From contig NZ_KI914718.1 in NCBI RefSeq assembly GCF_000520515.1, forward strand, positions 9,732-69,594: a stretch of 59,863 nucleotides of DNA, given 5' to 3'. Position numbers and translations under genes: made by a program. The stretch's first letter is position 1. The number at the start of each line of letters is the position of its first letter. This document shows, piece by piece, positions 10,050 to 18,910 of the stretch. The DNA comes from Arthrobacter sp. H20 (lineage in GTDB: Bacteria > Actinomycetota > Actinomycetes > Actinomycetales > Micrococcaceae). The notes under the pieces are model-generated. The model ran no database searches, was not told the DNA's origin, and worked only from the letters and a program-made list of their open reading frames with translations.

Positions 10050-11138
10050 ATGGGTACCGCGCATCGTTTCGATCCTTTGGCCAAGACCCGCTCTGCGTCT
10101 GACCCGGAGTTTGACCTGTTGCTGAGCGGGTCGGTTTTCCTCGACATCGTCTTTACCGGGCTTGAACACCTGCCGTCTCCGGGTACCGAGGTGTGGGCTG
10201 ACGGGATGGGATCCTGCCCGGGTGGCGTGGCCAACCAGGCGATCGCAGCGAGCAGGCTCGGGCTGCACACCACTGTTTCCGCGGCCTTTGGCGACGACGG
10301 CTACGGCGATTACAACAGGGGAATCCTCCGGGATCAGGAGCATGTTGACCTGTCCCGGTCGCGAACCTTCGAGAACTGGCACTCACCGGTCACAGTGTCC
10401 CTGTCGGTGCAGCGGGACCGGTCGATGGTCACCCACGGCCACCCTTCGCCGGTGTCAGCGACCGAGCTGTTAGGTGAGGTGCCCCCACGGTGCCGCGCCG
10501 CCGTCGTAAGCGTCGAACCAGAGCTGGAACCCTGGGCCCTCGCAGCCCAGGCCAAGGGAACCAAACTCTTCGGGGACGTGGGGTGGGATCCCACCGGGCA
10601 GTGGTCGGGGAGCGCCCTGGACACCCTCAAGTACTTCCACGCGTTCCTGCCCAACGACAGTGAGGCAATGGCCTACACGCGCACCGATGATCCGTGGGCG
10701 GCACTGTACGCGCTCGCCGACCGGGTGCCGGTTGCAGTGGTGACCATAGGACAGCAGGGTGCCATCGCCATCGACTCTCTGACGGGGGAAGAGGAATGGG
10801 TTCCGGCCCTGCCGGTGAAGGCCTACGACCCAACTGGTGCCGGTGATTGCTTTGGTGCGGCGTTCGTCATGGGTGACCTCGCAGGGTTTTCGCTGGCCGA
10901 CCGGCTGCGGTTCGCCAACCTGTGTGCCGCGCTGTCTGTGCAGCAGGTCGGTGGCTCCCTCGCGGCACCGGGGTGGGGAGATATCGCCGACTGGTGGCAC
11001 CGGATGAGTGAATCCCGCGACAGAGTGCGCAAGCAGTGGTTGAGACGCTACGAGTTCCTTGAGGAAATGGTCTCCGGGGTTCCGCTGGAGGCTGTCCGCC
11101 GGGCGTCAGCGACCATCGCACGGCAGTCCGACGCGTGA
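10050..11138 (+). CDS. PfkB-family carbohydrate kinase
   Basis: This is a ribokinase-fold kinase that phosphorylates a sugar or nucleoside with ATP. FDLLLSGSVFLDIVFTGLEHLPSPGTEVWADGMGSCPGGVANQAIAASRLG matches the first PfkB signature region, and YDPTGAGDCFGAAFVMG is the second signature with catalytic Asp and anion hole. GVANQA and VVTIGQQGA are also typical. I chose ATG 10050 (362 residues) because a TATTGT hexamer lies at leaderless distance; GTG 10041 would add three residues. It is divergent from the GH4 gene with about 90 bp between, so the pair probably shares control and a substrate class. Substrate not determinable. Confidence 0.85.
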   Translation: MGTAHRFDPLAKTRSASDPEFDLLLSGSVFLDIVFTGLEHLPSPGTEVWADGMGSCPGGVANQAIAASRLGLHTTVSAAFGDDGYGDYNRGILRDQEHVDLSRSRTFENWHSPVTVSLSVQRDRSMVTHGHPSPVSATELLGEVPPRCRAAVVSVEPELEPWALAAQAKGTKLFGDVGWDPTGQWSGSALDTLKYFHAFLPNDSEAMAYTRTDDPWAALYALADRVPVAVVTIGQQGAIAIDSLTGEEEWVPALPVKAYDPTGAGDCFGAAFVMGDLAGFSLADRLRFANLCAALSVQQVGGSLAAPGWGDIADWWHRMSESRDRVRKQWLRRYEFLEEMVSGVPLEAVRRASATIARQSDA

Positions 11139-11204
11139 CCATTGCCGGGCCAGAGTGCGGCCGGCGCGGCGCCGCGCGCTGCCGAGGAATGACAGAATGG
11201 ACTA

Positions 11205-12380
11205 GTGAGTTACCTTTATGATCCCCCGCCCGTTGAACGGCGGGTAGAGATCGATCTGGACGCGGTGCGCCACAACGTCAGGCACATTGCCGACGTCGTC
11301 AGCCCGGCCCGTCTGATGGCTGTAGTCAAGGCCGACGGCTACGGGCACGGTGCGCGGCAGGTCGCGCGCGCCGCCCTGGAATCGGGGGCCACCTGGCTGG
11401 GGGTCGCCCATATCTCCGAGGCCCTCGACCTTCGTGGGGCTGGCATCGGGGCCCCCATCCTCGCCTGGCTCCACACGGTGGAATCCGACTTTGGCGCGGC
11501 CATCCGGAACGGGATCGACATTGGCGTGTCCGGCTGGGAGCTGGAGTATGTGGTGGCCGCCGCCCGTCGCCAGGAACGGCCCGCGCGGGTCCAGCTGAAG
11601 ATCGATACCGGGCTGGGACGCAACGGGTGTCCTCCTGAGCAGTGGGACGCGTTCGTTGGCCGCGCCCTGAAACAGCAGGACGAGGGGCTGCTGCGGGTGG
11701 TAGGAATTTTCTCCCACCTTGCCGTGGCCGATGAACCGGACCGGCAGGAAACTGACGAACAGATCAGCCGGTTCCGGGACGCGGTGGCAGCCGCCGAGCA
11801 CGCCGGCGTGGACGTCGAACTCAGGCACCTCGCCAACACCCCCGGTGCACTGTCCCGACCCGACACGCACTTCGATCTGGTGAGGGTGGGGCTAGGCATC
11901 TACGGGTTGTCGCCGTTTCACGGCCAGAGTTCGGCAGGTCTTGGACTGCGACCGGCGATGCGGTTCGTCACCTCGGTGGCCAGTTGCAAGGAGGTTCCTG
12001 CCGGCCAGGGCGTCTCCTACGGCCTCACCTACCGCACTGACAAGGCCACCACCCTGGCACTGATTCCGGTGGGTTACGCGGACGGTGTTCCCCGCGTCGC
12101 CACCGGAGCGCCAGTGCTGGTGGACGGGCGTCAGTATCCGGTGGTTGGCCGGATCGCCATGGACCAGCTGGTGATCGACCTGCAGACCACCGGGATCGTC
12201 GGCACCGACAGGAGTGTCCTGGGGCGGCCGGCAGTCCTCTTTGGCGGGCACGAATCTGAGCCGGCTGCCGACGACTGGGCCGACGCCAGCGGATCAATCA
12301 ACTACGAGATTGTCACGCGGATCAGCGGCCGCGTGCCCCGCACCTACCTGAATGAGACGCTCACCAGTGAATCCCAGTAG
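11205..12380 (+). CDS. alr: alanine racemase
   Basis: This PLP enzyme interconverts L- and D-alanine and supplies D-Ala for peptidoglycan. VVKADGYGHG (PLP-lysine near K42) is diagnostic, and GVSYGLTYR carries the catalytic Tyr of the second half. LKIDTGLGRNG and PVVGRIAMDQLVIDL are typical. Length is 391. Translation starts at GTG 11205 with no clear ribosome site. A CAGAAT hexamer ends 6 nt upstream, a weak leaderless-type match. The end overlaps tsaE, so alr heads the tsaE-tsaB-rimI-tsaD series. Confidence 0.96.
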   Translation: MSYLYDPPPVERRVEIDLDAVRHNVRHIADVVSPARLMAVVKADGYGHGARQVARAALESGATWLGVAHISEALDLRGAGIGAPILAWLHTVESDFGAAIRNGIDIGVSGWELEYVVAAARRQERPARVQLKIDTGLGRNGCPPEQWDAFVGRALKQQDEGLLRVVGIFSHLAVADEPDRQETDEQISRFRDAVAAAEHAGVDVELRHLANTPGALSRPDTHFDLVRVGLGIYGLSPFHGQSSAGLGLRPAMRFVTSVASCKEVPAGQGVSYGLTYRTDKATTLALIPVGYADGVPRVATGAPVLVDGRQYPVVGRIAMDQLVIDLQTTGIVGTDRSVLGRPAVLFGGHESEPAADDWADASGSINYEIVTRISGRVPRTYLNETLTSESQ

Positions 12381-12903
12381 CGGCACTGACGGCCTGCAGT
12401 GGACCCACAACTTCACTGTCCGGTCGGCGGCTGAGCTGCAGCGGTTCGCCGCAGCGCTCGGTGCCGACCTCGTTCCCGGGGACCTACTGATCCTCTCCGG
12501 CGGCCTCGGGGCCGGCAAGACAACCTTCACCCAGGGCCTGGGGCAGGGACTTAGCGTCCGCCCGGGCATCATTTCGCCCACCTTTGTGCTGGTCCGGGTG
12601 CACCCGCCGCTCGCCGCTGGGCCCGCGCTGGTGCACGCCGACGCCTACCGGCTCGAGTCCGCCGCCGACATTGATGATCTTGATCTGGAATCCACAATGG
12701 ATTCGAGCGTTACGGTCGTTGAGTGGGGCGCCGGGCGGGTGGAGCATCTGGCGGCGAGCCGCCTGGAGATTCAGCTCGACCGACCCCGGATCGCCACAGT
12801 CCCCTCCGACCCCGACGACGACGATGAACCCCGGCGGGTGCTCATCGAAGGCTACGGTCAGCGCTGGGCGAATACGCCGCCAGCCGTCCTCACGCTGGAT
12901 TAG
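12367..12903 (+). CDS. tsaE: tRNA t6A biosynthesis ATPase TsaE
   Basis: TsaE is the P-loop ATPase that supports the TsaB-TsaD complex in making N6-threonylcarbamoyladenosine on ANN-decoding tRNAs. The P-loop is LSGGLGAGKTTFTQGLGQGL. SPTFVLVRVHP and LVHADAYRLES (Walker B-like HxDxYRL) match the family, as does VVEWGAG. GTG 12367 overlaps the end of alr by 14 bp and gives 178 residues; an ATG at 12352 would add five residues. Neither has a strong ribosome site, so the start is uncertain. An acidic stretch (DPDDDDEP) near the C-terminus looks like a lineage insertion. Confidence 0.93.
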   Translation: MNPSSGTDGLQWTHNFTVRSAAELQRFAAALGADLVPGDLLILSGGLGAGKTTFTQGLGQGLSVRPGIISPTFVLVRVHPPLAAGPALVHADAYRLESAADIDDLDLESTMDSSVTVVEWGAGRVEHLAASRLEIQLDRPRIATVPSDPDDDDEPRRVLIEGYGQRWANTPPAVLTLD

Positions 12904-12906
12904 GCT
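12901..12906 (+). promoter_or_regulatory. -10 hexamer TAGGCT inside the tsaE stop, leaderless geometry for tsaB
   Basis: TAGGCT includes the TAG stop of tsaE and ends 6 nt before the tsaB ATG at 12913. A promoter here would let tsaB-rimI-tsaD be transcribed without alr-tsaE. Confidence 0.5.
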
Positions 12907-12912
12907 GGCAGG

Positions 12913-13572
12913 ATGCTGATTTTGTCCCTCGATACCTCCGCCGCTGCAAGTGCCGCCCTGGTGCGGGACGGCGTCGTGACCGGGAGTTTCGCCACCGAGG
13001 ACACCAGGTCCCACGCGGAGGTGCTCGCACCCGCCGTCGCCGACCTGTTGGCTGCTGCGGGGATCGACGGAGTCGATCTTGACGCGATTGTGGTGGGGGT
13101 GGGGCCGGGGCCCTTCACCGGGCTGCGGGCCGGGCTGGCCACTGCCAGGACCCTCGCCTTCGTCTGGGACCTGCCACTGCACGGAGTGATGAGTCTTGAC
13201 TCGATCGCCGAGGATGCTGCGGTGCGGGTGGGGTCGGGGGAGTTTCTGGTAGCCACCGACGCCCGCCGTCAAGAGGTCTACTGGGCCCGGTACCGGGCCG
13301 ACGTCGGCCGCCCAGAACTGGTGGAGGGGCCACTGGTAGGGCCACCGGCGTCCCTCCCTCCACTCCCGGTCTATGGGAAGGGCGCAGGACTCTACCCGGA
13401 CTCGCTGGCCGGGGTTGAGGGCTTCACCGAGGTCCATCCCTCCGCCGCGGCGCTGGGGTGCTCGGCCTACCGTCGGCTGTGCGCCGGGCTGGACCTGCTG
13501 GACACCGCTCCGCTCTATCTTAGGGAGTCCGACGCGCGCGTCCCCGGCCCCCGAAAGCGGGCTACCGCATGA
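12913..13572 (+). CDS. tsaB: tRNA t6A biosynthesis protein TsaB
   Basis: TsaB is the ASKHA-fold partner of TsaD in the t6A complex and has no catalytic centre of its own. MLILSLDTSAAASAALV is the family N-terminus, and VGVGPGPFTGLRAGLATARTLA is the strongly conserved GPGSFTGLR region. ATDARRQEVYWARY is also typical. Length is 219. It overlaps rimI by ATGA, the usual tsaB-rimI-tsaD coupling. Confidence 0.95.
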   Translation: MLILSLDTSAAASAALVRDGVVTGSFATEDTRSHAEVLAPAVADLLAAAGIDGVDLDAIVVGVGPGPFTGLRAGLATARTLAFVWDLPLHGVMSLDSIAEDAAVRVGSGEFLVATDARRQEVYWARYRADVGRPELVEGPLVGPPASLPPLPVYGKGAGLYPDSLAGVEGFTEVHPSAAALGCSAYRRLCAGLDLLDTAPLYLRESDARVPGPRKRATA

Positions 13573-14018
13573 GCTTCTCACTGCGCGATCTCCTGCTGCA
13601 CGACGTCCCAGCTGTCGCGCAACTGGAAGTTGAGCTGTTTCCTGTTGACGCCTGGCCGCTGGAGATGTTTCTGGCTGAGGTGTCCCAGACCGAGACACGC
13701 CGCTATCTTCTGGCCGAGAGCGAGAGCGAGGGCCGGCTGGTGGGCTACGCCGGGGTGATGTGCATTGACGCAACAGCTGACATCCAGACGATCGGTGTGC
13801 TGCCCGGGTTCGAGGGGCGCGGGATCGGTACGGCGATGTTGACCGAGCTGTTGGCCGAGGCCCGTCACCGCGGCGCCGCTGAGGTGCTCCTCGAAGTTCG
13901 GGCTGACAACCCCAGGGCGCAGAATCTGTATACGCTGACCGGTTTCGAGCATATCCATACCCGGCGTAAGTACTACCGCGACGGCGTCGACGCCTGGGTG
14001 ATGAGGCTGATCCTGTGA
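13569..14018 (+). CDS. rimI: ribosomal protein alanine N-acetyltransferase RimI
   Basis: This GNAT enzyme acetylates the N-terminal Ala of ribosomal protein S18. [36 protein letters not shown] matches the RimI N-terminus, including the WS/WP-like motif. The acetyl-CoA site is [51 protein letters not shown] carries the conserved RxxN..A..LY..GF and RxxYY ends. Length is 149. It overlaps both neighbours by 4 bp, in a neighbourhood typical of actinobacteria. Confidence 0.93.
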   Translation: MSFSLRDLLLHDVPAVAQLEVELFPVDAWPLEMFLAEVSQTETRRYLLAESESEGRLVGYAGVMCIDATADIQTIGVLPGFEGRGIGTAMLTELLAEARHRGAAEVLLEVRADNPRAQNLYTLTGFEHIHTRRKYYRDGVDAWVMRLIL

Positions 14019-15094
14019 ACCGTGACAATCCGCTGGTCCTCGGCATTGAGTCGTCCTGCGACGAGACCGGCGTCGGAATAGTGCGCGGGACGCAGTTACT
14101 CACCAATACCGTTTCCTCATCGATGGACGAACATGTCAGGTTTGGGGGAGTGATCCCCGAGATTGCATCCCGTGCGCACCTGGACGCGTTTGTTCCAACC
14201 CTCCGGCAGGCGCTCGCCGAGGCTGGAGTCACGCTGCCTGAGATCGACGCCATCGCCGTGACCTCGGGCCCCGGGCTGTCGGGCGCGCTGATGGTGGGTG
14301 TCTCGGCCGCGAAGGCCCTTGCGCTCGCCACCGGTAAACCCCTGTTCGCGGTCAACCATCTCGTCGCGCACGTTGGGGTGGGGGTGCTGGACTCCAGGTT
14401 CCCTGACGGTCTTCCCCCGAATCTCGGCGCCCTGCTGGTTTCGGGCGGCCACACTGAGATCCTCCGGGTGAACAGTCTCGCCTCCGACGTCGAGCTACTG
14501 GGCTGTACCATCGACGATGCCGCTGGTGAAGCGTACGACAAGGTGGCACGCATCCTCGGACTCGGTTATCCGGGGGGGCCGGCGATTGACCGGCTCGCGG
14601 CGGAGGGTAACCCGAAAGCGATCCGCTTCCCCCGGGGGCTTACCCAGCCCAAGTACCTGGGCACGGCTGAGCAACCCGGACCGCACCGGTACGATTTTTC
14701 GTTCAGCGGGCTAAAAACCGCTGTAGCCCGCTGCGTCGAGCAGTACGAGGCTGACAGCGTCGCCGACCTCCCGGTGGCCGACATTGCTGCGTCTTTCCAG
14801 GAGGCAGTGGTGGACGTCATCACGTCCAAGGCCGTCCTGGCATGCCGCGAGCACGGAATCACCAACCTGCTGCTCGGCGGAGGGGTGGCGGCCAACTCCC
14901 GGCTGCGGGCCCTCACCGCCCAACGGTGTGCTGCCGCTGGCATCACCCTGACAGTGCCTCAGCCGTCCCTGTGCACCGACAACGGTGCGATGGTCGCGGC
15001 GCTGGGGGCGCAGATCGTGATGAACGGCGGTGAGCCCACCGGGTTGCGCTTCGCCACTGACTCCTCGCTGCCTGTGACCAGCGTGTACAGCTGA
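14015..15094 (+). CDS. tsaD: tRNA N6-adenosine threonylcarbamoyltransferase TsaD
   Basis: TsaD is the catalytic subunit that moves threonylcarbamoyl from TC-AMP to A37 of t[19 protein letters not shown] is the diagnostic N-terminus. AVNHLVAH supplies the two metal-binding His, LVSGGHTEI is the phosphate loop, and [13 protein letters not shown] with [12 protein letters not shown] closes the active site. Length is 359. The GTG start lies in the rimI stop. Transcription converges on the gene at 15137. Confidence 0.97.
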   Translation: MNRDNPLVLGIESSCDETGVGIVRGTQLLTNTVSSSMDEHVRFGGVIPEIASRAHLDAFVPTLRQALAEAGVTLPEIDAIAVTSGPGLSGALMVGVSAAKALALATGKPLFAVNHLVAHVGVGVLDSRFPDGLPPNLGALLVSGGHTEILRVNSLASDVELLGCTIDDAAGEAYDKVARILGLGYPGGPAIDRLAAEGNPKAIRFPRGLTQPKYLGTAEQPGPHRYDFSFSGLKTAVARCVEQYEADSVADLPVADIAASFQEAVVDVITSKAVLACREHGITNLLLGGGVAANSRLRALTAQRCAAAGITLTVPQPSLCTDNGAMVAALGAQIVMNGGEPTGLRFATDSSLPVTSVYS

Positions 15095-15136
15095 CCCATC
15101 CACCCACACCGGACCGCGTGGGGGTAGGGGCGGGGG

Positions 15137-16276
15137 CTACTCGCGGAGCTGCGCCACCATGTCGAGCACGACGGCGCTGAGGTCGCCGTCGTGCTCTGAA
15201 GCAATCCGGCGCTGCCGCTGGTACCCGGCGCCGCGGGCCAGGATCTTCTCCACGTCGCCGAGCTCCTCGACACAGCCCAGCTTCTTCGCTACCGGTTGCA
15301 GCCGATCCAGCACCTCGAGCAGATGGTCGGTGACCAGCTGCTCGTTACCCTTGGCGTCCAGGATGATGATGGCTTCCATCCCGTACCGGGCCGCCCGCCA
15401 CTTGTTCTCCTGGACGTGCCACGGCGGCATTGTCGGGATGGTTCCACCGTTGTCCAGTGTGGTGGAGAACTCGTCGACCAGGCACTGGGTCAGCGCGGCG
15501 ATCGCCCCGACGTCCTGGAGCGTTGACAGCCCGTCGCAGACCCGCATCTCGATGGTTCCGAGGTTCCCCACGGGGCGCACATCCCACCGGATCTCGTTCA
15601 CGGCGTCAATCACGCCGGTGGTGAACATGTCCTGCACATAGGACTCATACTCGGTCCAGTTGGGAAACTGGAAGGGCAACCCGGCCGTCGGCAGCTGCTG
15701 GAACATCAGCGCACGCTGCGACGCATACCCGGTATCCTCGCCACCCCAGAACGGCGATGACGCTGACAGCGCCTGGAAATGGGGCACATAGTTCACCAGA
15801 CCGTCGAGAACCGGCATTGCCTTGTCACGGTGGTCCAGCCCCACGTGCACATGCACACCGTAAATGACCATCTGTTGACCCCACCACTGGGTGCGGTCAA
15901 TCAGCTTGTAGTAGCGTTCCTTGTCGGTCACTGGCTGGGACCGGGGCACGCTGAACGGGTGCGAGCCGGCGGAGAAGAGTTCCACACCCATCGGGTCGGT
16001 GACCTCGCGGACGGCTGCCAGGGAGCGGGACAAGTCAGCCTTAGCCTCGGCGACTGTGGTGCAGATTCCGGTCACCAGCTCCACGGTGTTGAGCAATAGC
16101 TCCTGCTTGATGTGCGGGTGCTCCTCGTCCTCCTGCAGCTCGGGATGATTTGCAGCTACCCCCCGCAGCACCTGATTGGCTACCGAGACCAGGTCACCGT
16201 TATAGCGGTCCACCAGCGCGAGTTCCCACTCGACCCCAAGTGTTGACTGTGCTGACTGCGCGAAATCGATCTTCAT
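15137..16276 (-). CDS. glutamate-cysteine ligase family protein, GCS2/YbdK type
   Basis: This is an ATP-dependent carboxylate-amine ligase of the GCS2 family, whose members form gamma-glutamyl-cysteine or related products. TLGVEWELALVDRYNGDLV is the GxExE ATP/Mg region. HPHIKQELLLNTVELVTG, FSAGSHPFS, YGVHVHVGLDH, SSPFWGGEDTGYASQRAL, and GTIEMRVCDGLSTLQDV are all family motifs. Length is 379. The reading frame extends to 16402, but ATG 16276 has AGGAG upstream and gives the usual N-terminus. Actinobacteria of this type make mycothiol, so a glutathione role is doubtful. Confidence 0.88.
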   Translation of the reverse strand: MKIDFAQSAQSTLGVEWELALVDRYNGDLVSVANQVLRGVAANHPELQEDEEHPHIKQELLLNTVELVTGICTTVAEAKADLSRSLAAVREVTDPMGVELFSAGSHPFSVPRSQPVTDKERYYKLIDRTQWWGQQMVIYGVHVHVGLDHRDKAMPVLDGLVNYVPHFQALSASSPFWGGEDTGYASQRALMFQQLPTAGLPFQFPNWTEYESYVQDMFTTGVIDAVNEIRWDVRPVGNLGTIEMRVCDGLSTLQDVGAIAALTQCLVDEFSTTLDNGGTIPTMPPWHVQENKWRAARYGMEAIIILDAKGNEQLVTDHLLEVLDRLQPVAKKLGCVEELGDVEKILARGAGYQRQRRIASEHDGDLSAVVLDMVAQLRE

Positions 16277-16371
16277 GTGGTTGGCTCCTGACCGGTACCG
16301 GACTGCTGGAAAATTCTGCCTCGGTATCGCGTCATCCGCGGAAGAGAACTGTCCCAATATTAGAGCAGGAG

Positions 16372-16377
16372 TAGCAT
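16372..16377 (+). promoter_or_regulatory. -10 hexamer TAGCAT, leaderless geometry for the GH3 gene
   Basis: TAGCAT ends 7 nt before GTG 16385. There is no ribosome site between, which fits a leaderless transcript. Confidence 0.45.
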
Positions 16378-16384
16378 CGATAGG

Positions 16385-18079
16385 GTGAAAAGCGCAGCCC
16401 ACCGGGCGAACACTGGGAATCTCTCACGCCGTCGAGGCTTACCCCAGGCAGGACTAGCCATTCTCACCCTTCTGCTCGTGGCGGGCTGCACATCGGCCGG
16501 AAACGGCGGTAGCGCACCCTCGTCCGACAGCCCGCCGACGACGTCGTCGGCCCCCGCGCCGTCAGCGACTGACGACTCCCGGTTGTCCTGGGGCCCCGAC
16601 GCTCGCCATTACGACGACGCCGCCGCTGCCGTCGCTGAGATGACCACTGCAGAGCAGGCAGGGCAGGTCATCGTGGGATTCTATGCGGGCACCGATCCGG
16701 CCGGCCAGCAACAGGCCATCCGCGACCTGCACCTCGCGGGCAGCATCATCATGGGAGACAATGTGCCGCTCGCCGCGGACGGTACGGTCGATGCCGACGC
16801 AATAGCGGCCGTGACCGCCGGCCTGACCGAGGCAGTAGCTGACAATGGCAGGACCTGGCCAGCAGTCATCTCAGTGGACCAGGAGGGCGGACAGGTTGCC
16901 CGGCTCGGTCCGCCAGTGACGGCCTGGCCTACCCCAATGACCTACGGAGCCGCCGGGGCCCCGGCGCTTCTGGAGACAGCCATGACGGCAATGAACTCCG
17001 AGCTGGCGGGACTCGGATTCACCATGAACCACGCTCCGTCGATCGACGTCACAACCGGAGCCGGCGACCCAACGATTGGTGCCCGCGCCTACTCGGATGA
17101 TCCCGGCCTCGTCGGCGAGCTCGGCACCGCCGCGGTCACCGGCATGTTAAAGGCCGGTGTGCTGCCCAGCGTGAAGCATTTCCCGGGCCACGGCTCTGTG
17201 CCGGTCGATTCCCACCTGGAGCTGCCGGTGCAGTCTGGCTCATTGGAAGACCTTCAAGCCCGCGACTGGGCGCCGTTCAAGGCCGCAGCGGATTCGGGTG
17301 TGCCGGTCATGATGATGGGCCATATCGCAGTGGAGGCCCTCGACCCGGGAGTGCCGTCGTCGGTCTCGGCCCCCAACTACGAGGCGTTGCGTGGGTTGGG
17401 TTTCGACGGCGTAATCGTCACCGACGCGCTGAACATGGCGGCCGTGGAGCAGTTGTACCCGGCCGGACAGTCGGCTCCACGCGCGCTCGCAGCCGGCGCG
17501 GACCTCCTCCTGATGCCCACTGACTCATACGCGGCGCACGCGGCGATTGTGGCCGCCGTCGACGACGGCAACCTCGCCGACGAGCGGTTGGTCGAGGCCG
17601 CCACCAGGGTGGTCACCCTGATGCTGTGGCAGGCAGAACTATCCGCCGATGCGGAGCCCGCCGAGCCAGGGACCCAGACCGAGGCAAGTGCTGCCGCGTC
17701 AGCTGCAGCCATCACCGTGCTCACCGGGCAGTGCAAGGGGGACCTGTTGAACGGCACAGCCTCAGTCGTGGGAGGGACTGAGGCTGATGTGCAGCGCTTC
17801 ACCGAGGCCGCTGAGGCGGCGGGAGTCGCCGTGGGCCCCGGCGGCACAACTGTTTCCTTGGTCGGCGCCGGCGGCAACGGTGCCGCGCCGGCCGAGATCG
17901 CCGTCGCGCTAGATGCTCCCTGGTGGCTGGAGTCGGTTGATGCTCCGGTGGAAGTTGCTGCCTACGGAAACACGCCGGGCGCCTTTGCCGCCGTGGTTGC
18001 TGTCCTAAGTGGGACCGCTCCAGCGCCGGGACGGCTTCCGGTAGAAGCGGCGGGGTACGACGCCGGAACCGGGTGCTGA
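16385..18079 (+). CDS. GH3 beta-N-acetylhexosaminidase-like lipoprotein
   Basis: This is a family 3 glycoside hydrolase related to NagZ, which removes GlcNAc from muropeptides. A basic start and hydrophobic run end in a lipobox LVAGC with Cys at about 35, so a membrane-anchored exported lipoprotein is expected. SRRRGL precedes the hydrophobic stretch, so Tat export is possible. The catalytic region is SVKHFPGHGSVPVDSHLELP (Lys-His near 264-265 and the NagZ-type His). VISVDQEGGQVARL and GFDGVIVTDALNMAAV (nucleophile Asp of VTDAL) are also present. Length is 564. After the barrel a C-terminal domain rich in Ala and Gly has no clear function. Confidence 0.88.
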   Translation: MKSAAHRANTGNLSRRRGLPQAGLAILTLLLVAGCTSAGNGGSAPSSDSPPTTSSAPAPSATDDSRLSWGPDARHYDDAAAAVAEMTTAEQAGQVIVGFYAGTDPAGQQQAIRDLHLAGSIIMGDNVPLAADGTVDADAIAAVTAGLTEAVADNGRTWPAVISVDQEGGQVARLGPPVTAWPTPMTYGAAGAPALLETAMTAMNSELAGLGFTMNHAPSIDVTTGAGDPTIGARAYSDDPGLVGELGTAAVTGMLKAGVLPSVKHFPGHGSVPVDSHLELPVQSGSLEDLQARDWAPFKAAADSGVPVMMMGHIAVEALDPGVPSSVSAPNYEALRGLGFDGVIVTDALNMAAVEQLYPAGQSAPRALAAGADLLLMPTDSYAAHAAIVAAVDDGNLADERLVEAATRVVTLMLWQAELSADAEPAEPGTQTEASAAASAAAITVLTGQCKGDLLNGTASVVGGTEADVQRFTEAAEAAGVAVGPGGTTVSLVGAGGNGAAPAEIAVALDAPWWLESVDAPVEVAAYGNTPGAFAAVVAVLSGTAPAPGRLPVEAAGYDAGTGC

Positions 18080-18106
18080 CGCTCGGCTCGGCAGGACGTT
18101 CGAGCG

Positions 18107-18112
18107 TACTCT
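18107..18112 (+). promoter_or_regulatory. -10 hexamer TACTCT, leaderless geometry
   Basis: TACTCT ends 6 nt before ATG 18119 of the alpha/beta hydrolase gene. Confidence 0.45.
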
Positions 18113-18118
18113 TGGACA

Positions 18119-18889
18119 ATGTCGCATCCCGCGCGCTCGTCGAAGTTTAGACGGCTTCGCCGCGTGCTCCTGGCAACGCTGCTGGGAATCGTCGTCGTGC
18201 TGGGTACTTCAGCTGCGGTGCTGCTCACCCCGTCTCCGGTCGAAGAGGCCGAGGTCGCGGCGGTCCGGGCCGACCCGGCGCTGCGGGTGGTCGAGAACGA
18301 TGGGTACCTTGCCTTGCTTCCAGCCGAAGGGTCCACGGGGACCGGGATGATCTTCTACCCGGGGGCGCGGACCGTCGCCGAGGCCTACTTGCCGTCCTGG
18401 GCGCCGATCGTCAAAGCCACCGGAATGGCCGTGTATCTTGCCGAGATGCCGTTCGGTTTTGCTTCCCTCCGGGACGACGCGGCCGGGGACATCATCGCTG
18501 CGGAGCCGTCGGTGGGCTCATGGTGGATCGGCGGTCATTCACTCGGCGGAATTACCGCTGCCCGCTACGCTGACGACCATCAGGATTTCGAGGGATTGCT
18601 GCTCTGGGCCGCCTTCCCGGAGGAAGAGGTTGTCCTGGTGGACATCCCAGGACTCGAGGTTCTGGCGGTGACCGGTAGTCGCGACGAGATAGTTCCCACC
18701 GAGGTAGTTCGGGAGCGTCTTGAGCAGGCTGGAATCCCCTCCGACGTCGTCGAGATCGATGGGATGGAACACAGCCAGTTCGGCTCCTATCGGTCCATCT
18801 TCGGCGACGGTGACCCGACCATTTCTGACGCGGCCGCCCGCCAGAGCCTCGCCGAGGCTACCAGCGGTTTTCTGTCTTCGGCCCGGTGA
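18119..18889 (+). CDS. alpha/beta hydrolase family protein
   Basis: This is a predicted serine hydrolase with an N-terminal membrane anchor or signal (residues about 18-40, VLLATLLGIVVVLGTSAAVLL) and an extracytoplasmic catalytic domain. MIFYPGARTVAEAY is the oxyanion segment. WWIGGHSLGGITAARYA is the nucleophile elbow GHSLGG. EIDGMEHSQFGSY would supply the catalytic His, and VTGSRDEIVPTE the Asp. Length is 256. It follows the GH3 lipoprotein by 39 bp on the same strand, though with its own candidate -10. The substrate is not evident. Confidence 0.85.
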   Translation: MSHPARSSKFRRLRRVLLATLLGIVVVLGTSAAVLLTPSPVEEAEVAAVRADPALRVVENDGYLALLPAEGSTGTGMIFYPGARTVAEAYLPSWAPIVKATGMAVYLAEMPFGFASLRDDAAGDIIAAEPSVGSWWIGGHSLGGITAARYADDHQDFEGLLLWAAFPEEEVVLVDIPGLEVLAVTGSRDEIVPTEVVRERLEQAGIPSDVVEIDGMEHSQFGSYRSIFGDGDPTISDAAARQSLAEATSGFLSSAR

Positions 18890-18910
18890 CCGGTATGCCA
18901 GGGACGTCGG

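Noticed and set aside
11164-11177. GC-only palindrome GCGCGGC-GCCGCGC before alr
   Set aside because: No loop and pure GC composition; likely a chance palindrome in a high-GC gap.
12484-14553. Antisense open frame of 689 codons across tsaE-tsaB-rimI-tsaD
   Set aside because: It is opposite four well-supported genes, has low-complexity Arg/Ser/Pro content and no domain. Long antisense frames are usual in high-GC DNA.
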